The notes beneath the pieces were generated by a model that saw only the letters and a list, made by a program, of their open reading frames with translations, ran no database searches and was not told the origin of the DNA. Source: Candidatus Sedimenticola endophacoides (GTDB taxonomy: Bacteria; Pseudomonadota; Gammaproteobacteria; Chromatiales; Chromatiaceae). From it: 53,063 nt of DNA. Shown here piece by piece: positions 48,024-53,063 of the stretch (positions are counted from its first letter, which is position 1; each line of letters starts with the position of its first letter). The DNA is taken from assembly GCA_003062205.1 (NCBI GenBank), contig PQCP01000086.1, forward strand, positions 1 to 53,063, given 5' to 3'. A program made the position numbers and the translations under genes.

Positions 48024-50618
48024 ATGACTCAGGATTCGCGGGAAAAGAGACTCGATTCCGTGTTGAATATGAACCGGCGCAGTTTTATGAAGACTGCCGC
48101 CGCCGGTGCCGCCACCACGGCGGTGGCCGGCATGGTGGAGCTGAAGACGGCGAAGGAGGCCAAGGCCTTCGCCTACGAGCCCTACCCGAGGGATGACCAA
48201 CTGACCACGGTGGTCACCAGTTGCGCGCACAACTGCGGCTCCCGGCACATGCTGGTGGCCCACAAACAGGGGGATGTGATCGTCCGCCTCTCCACCGATG
48301 ACGGACGCTTCCAGAAGAACGGCGCCTTCGGCAAGGACACCGACGAGGAGCCCCAGCTGCGCGCCTGCCTGCGTGGCCGCTCCTACCGCTCCCGGCTCTA
48401 CTCTCCGGAACGCCTTCTCTATCCCATGATGCGCGTGGGCGAGCGTGGCGAAGGGAAGTTCAAGCGCGTCTCCTGGGACGAGGCGCTGAACTTCGTCGCC
48501 AGCAAGATGCTCGCCATCAAGCAGCAGTACGGCCCCCAGGCCCTGCTCGACCAGAGCTACGCCGGCGCCTCTTACGGCGTACTGCACAAGTCCGACCAGA
48601 TCGAGGGTCTGCTGGGGCGCTTCCTGGGCATGTTCGGCTGCCGCACCAACTCCTGGTCGGTTCCCTCTTACCAGGGCACCACCACCAGTTCACGCTGGAC
48701 CTACGGTACCATCGAGGACGGTAACGAGGACGACGCCTTCGCCCACTCCAAGCTGATCATCATGTGGGGATGGAACCCGGCCTACACCTTCCACGGCGGC
48801 AACACCTTCTACTACATGCGCAAGGCCAAGCAGAACGGCTGTAAGTTCGTGGTCATCGACCCCCAATACACCGATTCCGCATCCGCCTACGACGCCTGGT
48901 GGATCCCGATCAATCCCAACACCGACGCCGCCATGATGGCCGGCATGGCGCACTACATCTTCGACAACAACCTGCACGACCAGGAGTTCATCGACAAGTT
49001 CACCCAGGGCATGGACGAAGGCACCATGCCGGAGTGGGCCAAGAACTCCCCCAACGGCACCGAGAACTTCAAGGACTACATCCTCGGCAAATATGACGGC
49101 ACCCCCAAGACCCCGGAGTGGGCCGCCGAGGTATGCGGCGTCTCCGCCGAGGACATCAAGAAGCTCGCCCACATGTATGCCACCACCAAGCCGGCGGCGC
49201 TGAAGGCCTCCTGGGCTCCGGGCCGCAACGCCTACGGCGAGCAGTACAACCGCATGGCCGCCGCGCTGCAGGCGATGACCGGCAACATCGGCATCCTGGG
49301 CGGCTGCGCCGAGGGTGTCGGCAAGGGCTGGCACGCCGAGGCGGTCGCCTACCCCTACGATCAGTACGCCAATGTGTGGTACGCCTCGATCAAATCGGAC
49401 CGCTGGGCGCACATCGTCCTCAACTACCCCAACGTCTCCCGCGAGGAGGCGGGGCTGTGGCCACGCAACGATCAACTCGACGGCGTGGTGCCCAACATCC
49501 GCGGCATCTTCTGGCAGGGCTCGGACTGGTTCAACCAGCTGACCAACATCAACAAAGAGATCCAGGCGATCAAGAAGCTGGATCTGGTCGTCTGCATGGA
49601 CTCCACCATCACCCCGTCCGGCCTGTTCGCCGACGTGCTGCTGCCGGTGGCCACACACTTCGAGCGGCATGACGCGGCACTGCCCTGGTACAAGGGTCAC
49701 TACTACATCCATCGCCCCAAGGTAATCGAGCCGCTGGGCGAGTCGCGGACCGATATGCAGATCTTCACCGAGCTGGCCTACCGCATCGGCGACCTCAACC
49801 CGCAGGGCTATGGGATGTTCGGAAAGACCTACAACCCGAAGGCCAACCGCGACTACTGGATCAATCCCGATCCGGTCGACGAGTCGTACCTGAGCGATTG
49901 GTGGCACAACAAGGTGATGCACCACCAGCACGTGGATATGTCGTGGGAGGAGTTCAAGCAGCGCGGTGTCTACAAGTTCACCTTCGACAAGCCACATGTC
50001 GCCTTCCGCGAGCAGATCGAAAACGGCAAGCCGTTCCAGACCGCCTCCGGAAAGATCGAGATCCTCAGCTCGGAGCTGGCCAAGATCAGCGACTGGAAGC
50101 GCACCCGCTACGGCTACCACGTGCCCTCGATTCCCAAATGGATCGAGCCCTGGGAGTGGCTCAACAGCCCCAAGACCAAGGACTTCCCGTATCACATGAT
50201 CAGCCCCCATCCGAGATGGCGGACCCACTCGATCTTCCACAATATCCCGTGGCTGCGCGAGACCTACGAACAGGAGATCACCATCAACGCGGCCGACGCC
50301 CGCAAGCTGGACATCAAGAACGGCGACATCGTCGAGGCGTGGAACGACCGCGGCAAGGTGGTAATGCCCGCCTATGTCACCGAGCGCTGCATGCCGGGCG
50401 TGGTCGTACTGCACGAGGGAGCCTGGCTGGATGTCGATGAAAATGGTGTCGACCGCTCCGGAAACCCGGACTTCCTGACCCTTGATGAACCCAGCCCCGC
50501 CGGGGCGTTTGCATACAACACGGTGCTCTGCAATATCAAGAAGAGCGATCTTACACATCGACCTGGATGGGACAAACTAGCCACTGCCCGTAGCCATGTG
50601 TTCCGTCGTGATCTGTGA
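48024..50618 (+). CDS. DmsA-like molybdopterin oxidoreductase catalytic subunit, Tat-exported
   Basis: 864 aa of the DMSO reductase superfamily. A twin-arginine signal (NRRSFMK, residues 17-23) targets the periplasm. The N-terminal Fe-S motif reads C67-x3-C71-x3-H75-x39-C115; in E. coli DmsA the third ligand is Cys, so His75 is unusual. RACLRGRSYRSRLYSPERL and KFKRVSWDEAL are DmsA-like. The likely Mo ligand is a Ser in SWSVPSYQGTT (Ser215 aligns with the DmsA serine). The molybdopterin-binding C-terminal domain (EQEITINAADARKLDIKNGD) is complete. GAGGAG precedes the ATG. Substrate unknown: DMSO, another S- or N-oxide, or an oxyanion are all possible. Confidence 0.92.
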   Translation: MTQDSREKRLDSVLNMNRRSFMKTAAAGAATTAVAGMVELKTAKEAKAFAYEPYPRDDQLTTVVTSCAHNCGSRHMLVAHKQGDVIVRLSTDDGRFQKNGAFGKDTDEEPQLRACLRGRSYRSRLYSPERLLYPMMRVGERGEGKFKRVSWDEALNFVASKMLAIKQQYGPQALLDQSYAGASYGVLHKSDQIEGLLGRFLGMFGCRTNSWSVPSYQGTTTSSRWTYGTIEDGNEDDAFAHSKLIIMWGWNPAYTFHGGNTFYYMRKAKQNGCKFVVIDPQYTDSASAYDAWWIPINPNTDAAMMAGMAHYIFDNNLHDQEFIDKFTQGMDEGTMPEWAKNSPNGTENFKDYILGKYDGTPKTPEWAAEVCGVSAEDIKKLAHMYATTKPAALKASWAPGRNAYGEQYNRMAAALQAMTGNIGILGGCAEGVGKGWHAEAVAYPYDQYANVWYASIKSDRWAHIVLNYPNVSREEAGLWPRNDQLDGVVPNIRGIFWQGSDWFNQLTNINKEIQAIKKLDLVVCMDSTITPSGLFADVLLPVATHFERHDAALPWYKGHYYIHRPKVIEPLGESRTDMQIFTELAYRIGDLNPQGYGMFGKTYNPKANRDYWINPDPVDESYLSDWWHNKVMHHQHVDMSWEEFKQRGVYKFTFDKPHVAFREQIENGKPFQTASGKIEILSSELAKISDWKRTRYGYHVPSIPKWIEPWEWLNSPKTKDFPYHMISPHPRWRTHSIFHNIPWLRETYEQEITINAADARKLDIKNGDIVEAWNDRGKVVMPAYVTERCMPGVVVLHEGAWLDVDENGVDRSGNPDFLTLDEPSPAGAFAYNTVLCNIKKSDLTHRPGWDKLATARSHVFRRDL

Positions 50619-50640
50619 GTCAATAGGGAGGAAATAAGAA

Positions 50641-51303
50641 ATGGCGAATACAGATAAGGCGAAAATCAAGGATGCGGTCAAGCGCAAGAAGCGTGAAACT
50701 TACACCCCCGTGGTGCCCGACCAGCAGTTCGGCTTCGTCCACAACAATGTCGATTGCATTGGCTGCCGTGCCTGTGAGATCGCATGCAAGGACAAGAACG
50801 GACTGCCGGCCGGACCTCGCTTCCGCAGGGTGCAGTACATCGAGGGCGGTACCTACCCCAACGTCTTCGCGTACAAGGTCAACATGTCGTGCAACCACTG
50901 CGCGGAGCCGGCGTGCCTGCCCACCTGTCCGACCGGCGCGATCTTCAAGCGCAAGGACAACGGCGTGGTCGACATCGACTCCACACTCTGCATCGGCTGC
51001 CGCCGCTGCGAGGCTGCCTGTCCCTTCGGCGCGCCGCAGTTCGACGTGGAGGCGCAGGTCGTCAAGAAGTGCAACATGTGCATCGATGAACTGGAGGCGG
51101 GCCGCAAGCCGTACTGCGTCATGGCCTGCATGATGCGGGTGCTGGATATCGGCCCCATCGACAAGATCGCCTCCGGCGAGCACAAGACCACGGCGATCGG
51201 ACCCAACGACGAGGTGGTGCGTCAGGTCAAGAACATGTCCGACCCGGAACTGACCAACCCATCGATCCGTTTTGTCGCTCACAGCAAGGGAAAGGTTAAA
51301 TGA
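50641..51303 (+). CDS. DmsB-like four-cluster ferredoxin subunit
   Basis: 220 aa electron-transfer subunit with four cysteine groups for [4Fe-4S] clusters: DCIGCRACEIACKDKN, SCNHCAEPACLPTCP, LCIGCRRCEAACPFG and KCNMCIDELEAGRKPYCVMAC. It starts 22 nt after the catalytic gene with GGAGG upstream. There is no signal peptide, as expected for a partner carried out with the Tat-exported subunit. The third group has no Trp in place of Cys, so all four clusters look cubane. Confidence 0.94.
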   Translation: MANTDKAKIKDAVKRKKRETYTPVVPDQQFGFVHNNVDCIGCRACEIACKDKNGLPAGPRFRRVQYIEGGTYPNVFAYKVNMSCNHCAEPACLPTCPTGAIFKRKDNGVVDIDSTLCIGCRRCEAACPFGAPQFDVEAQVVKKCNMCIDELEAGRKPYCVMACMMRVLDIGPIDKIASGEHKTTAIGPNDEVVRQVKNMSDPELTNPSIRFVAHSKGKVK

Positions 51304-52052
51304 GCGATGCGCCGCTGACCGGAAAACTGGCGGAGTTGACAGCCGCGGTCAAGGATGACCTCGGCATGCTGGCCCGTCTGCATGATCGGGAAGCGGATCT
51401 GATGCTGCTGGAGAGCCTGGCTGATGCGGGCTTTCCAGACGGCATCGGTCTTCGACTTCAGAGTCAGGATGCCCGGGACTCCGCGGACTATTTTTCCAAG
51501 GCGCTCGCCCGGCATGCGGAGAATCCGCAACACAATATCGAGGAGTTGCAGGTCGACTACGCCTCGATCTACCTGAACCACAACTATCGCGCCTCCCCAT
51601 ACGAGTCGGTCTGGACCGACGACGAGGGGCTGGAGCGCCAGGAGGCGATGTTCCAGGTGCGGGAGTACTATGAGCGCCACGGCCTCGGGGTACAGAACTG
51701 GAACGTCCGCGCCGATGACCACCTGGTGAATGAACTGCTGTTTCTCTCCCACCTCTTCGCCAATGCCGAGCGCGAGGAGGATATGCGCGAGGTGGCTGAC
51801 TTCCTGGATGAACACCCGTTGCGCTGGACTGGAGAGTTTGCCCACAGGGTCGCGGAGCGTTGCGAAACCGCCTTCTATGCAGGGACGGCCCTGATCACCA
51901 GCGCCTATCTACAGGAGTTGCGTGACCTAATGGCCGATCTCTTCGATCTGCCCCGGCTGAGTGAAGAGGAGCTGGAAAAGCGCGTCGGAGCGCAACAGAG
52001 AGAGGAGCCGGAGCCCATGAGTTGCGGCCCGGAGGCCGGTCCCACCTGGTAA
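51300..52052 (+). CDS. TorD/DmsD-family molybdoenzyme assembly chaperone
   Basis: 250 aa helical protein of the Nitrate_red_del/TorD class, with the typical DYASIYLNHNYRASPYESVW segment (family pattern YxxLFxGPxxxxxxPYESVY) and DDHLVNELLFLSHL. Such chaperones bind the Tat signal and help cofactor loading before export. Its ATG overlaps the stop of the ferredoxin gene by 4 bp (ATGA). Last gene of the operon. Confidence 0.9.
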   Translation: MSDAPLTGKLAELTAAVKDDLGMLARLHDREADLMLLESLADAGFPDGIGLRLQSQDARDSADYFSKALARHAENPQHNIEELQVDYASIYLNHNYRASPYESVWTDDEGLERQEAMFQVREYYERHGLGVQNWNVRADDHLVNELLFLSHLFANAEREEDMREVADFLDEHPLRWTGEFAHRVAERCETAFYAGTALITSAYLQELRDLMADLFDLPRLSEEELEKRVGAQQREEPEPMSCGPEAGPTW

Positions 52053-52122
52053 GCACGGGACCACCAATCAACACTGGCGCATCGATATCCGACCTTACGG
52101 AATCAGCGATCCCTTGCAGGTA

Positions 52123-52953
52123 CTAATCCGGCAACCGTGCGCGCGGTTCCAGCCGAAGATAATTCTCGAACGCCTCGGGACTCAACGGCTCACTGAAGAG
52201 AAACCCCTGGGCATGACGGCAACCTGCCCGTAGCAGAAAATCGGCCTGCGCCTGATTCTCCACCCCCTCCGCCACCACCTGCATCTGCAGGCTATTGGCC
52301 AAGGCGATGATGGCGCTGGAGATCGCCATATCATCAGGCGCTCCGGGGATGTCGCGCACAAAGGAGCGATCAATCTTCAGCTTACCCACTGGCAGCGCCT
52401 TGAGATAGGCCAGTGACGAATACCCTGTCCCGAAATCATCGATCGAGAGCCTTACACCGAGCTCTTTTAGTGCGCACATCTGCTCGACCACCAGACTCAT
52501 CTCCTCCATCAAAAGCGTCTCCGTCACCTCCAGTTCCAGCGCCTCGGCATGCAACCCGGTCGCGGCCAGCGCCCGCTCAACTACCGGAACCATACCCTGG
52601 CGATGATATTGACGGCAGGCCACATTTACCGCCATGCGTCCGAACACATGCCCCCTGGCGAGCCAATCCGACGCCTGCCGACAGGCCTGGTTAAGAACCC
52701 ATTCGCCCACCCGTTCAATCAGGTCGCTCTCTTCCGCGACCGGAATAAACCGCTCCGGGGCGATCAGGCCGAGATCGGAATGACGCCAGCGCACTAACGC
52801 CTCCACCCCCACCAGTTCACCGCTCACCAGATCAATCTGCGGCTGATACAGAAGCAACAGCTGTGTATTGTCGATCGCTCGCCGCAGACTGTTCTCCAGC
52901 AACACATGCTCAAAGGCCTGCTGGGTCAGTTCACGTGTGTGTGCATGACCAGA
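52123..52953 (-). pseudogene. EAL-domain c-di-GMP phosphodiesterase, N-terminal part lost
   Basis: The frame encodes a full EAL domain: EALVRWRH, the metal-binding ETLL(ME) and DDFGTGYSSLAYLK (loop 6), KIDRSFVRDI, VAEGVEN and GFLFSEPL, with catalytic residues intact. Upstream, in frame, HAHTRELTQQAFEHVLLENSLRRA is the linker found between GGDEF and EAL domains, but at 52954-52956 a stop is met and homology ends. The gene therefore looks like the 3' remnant of a longer GGDEF-EAL or sensor-EAL protein. A GTG at 52905 could still start a 260-aa EAL protein. Confidence 0.72.
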
Positions 52954-53010
52954 TTATCTGCGGTAGATTCCGCCCATCCTGTCCACAATCCCTGATGGAT
53001 AAAGAAGAAC
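52954..53010. other. Unassigned junction sequence upstream of the EAL remnant
   Basis: Sequence from the break in the EAL gene to the hairpin near the right edge. No coding signal recognised; it could be the edge of a mobile element or of a neighbouring gene's 3' untranslated region. Confidence 0.3.
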
Positions 53011-53042
53011 CCCCTCGAACAACTTGAACATTGTCCGAGGGG
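53011..53042 (-). terminator. Probable terminator of a gene beyond the right edge
   Basis: Inverted repeat CCCCTCGGACAA / TTGTTCGAGGGG (one mismatch, 8-nt loop). On the minus strand it is followed by the T-rich GTTCTTCTTTAT, which fits an intrinsic terminator for a minus-strand transcript entering from outside the window. Confidence 0.55.
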
Positions 53043-53063
53043 ACGGTCTCCTGTGTTCTTCGC

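Overview
The window is GC-rich DNA from a gammaproteobacterium. This is supported by the pcnB-folK-panB-panC order, NorM-like MATE, UppP, DmsA/DmsB/TorD-type genes and a bacterial glg set. Multihaem and dihaem cytochromes c, a haem-binding sensor kinase, a SulP anion transporter and a zinc-binding chemoreceptor suggest a respiratory generalist able to use anaerobic electron acceptors, as in sulfur-oxidising or metal(loid)-respiring lineages. I cannot name the species from sequence alone.

Layout. 1-2.2 kb: a basic Lys/Ala-rich protein and a MATE exporter. 2.5-6.5 kb: a SulP transporter gene broken twice, once by a rearranged IS3-family element carrying two copies of a 300-bp repeat and once by a solitary copy of that repeat. 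6.7-14 kb: a NERD-helicase, an SLC13/RCK anion transporter, a DUF4124 protein, a membrane fatty acid hydroxylase gene broken by a fourth copy of the repeat, and a DEAD-box helicase. 14-16.3 kb: VanZ, UppP and GalU. 16.4-26.6 kb: glycogen and maltodextrin metabolism (a GH57-GH77 fusion, GlgC, GlgB, Pgi, GlgA). 26.6-42.8 kb: a Sel1/SPOR protein, a dihaem cytochrome c, panC-panB-folK-pcnB, tRNA-Glu(CUC), a YbiB/haem-oxygenase-like pair, an MCP with a CZB domain, a VTT-flavoprotein fusion and ValS. 43.1-52.1 kb: a two-component system divergent from a five-gene molybdoenzyme operon. The right edge holds an EAL-domain gene that has lost its N-terminal half.

The most interesting unit is 43.1-52.1 kb. 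A membrane histidine kinase with two CxxCH haem motifs in its extracytoplasmic domain is translationally coupled to an NtrC-type activator carrying the GAFTGA motif. They diverge from an operon of a small secreted protein, a pentahaem cytochrome c, a Tat-exported DmsA-like molybdopterin subunit, a DmsB-like four-cluster ferredoxin and a TorD-like chaperone. The intergenic region contains a textbook -24/-12 sigma-54 promoter at 46632-46647 and two copies of the dyad TGYCA-N3-TGRCA about 100 bp upstream. I infer a redox-sensed, sigma-54-controlled periplasmic respiratory oxidoreductase in which a pentahaem cytochrome takes the place of the usual DmsC membrane anchor. Its substrate is unknown. 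The catalytic subunit has His where DmsA has its third FS0 cysteine.

The second notable item is the 300-bp repeat: four near-identical copies, no coding capacity, hairpins near each end. In the two ordinary host genes its removal restores an open, in-frame coding sequence without target duplication, which suggests a non-autonomous element mobilised in single-strand (IS200/IS605-like) fashion.
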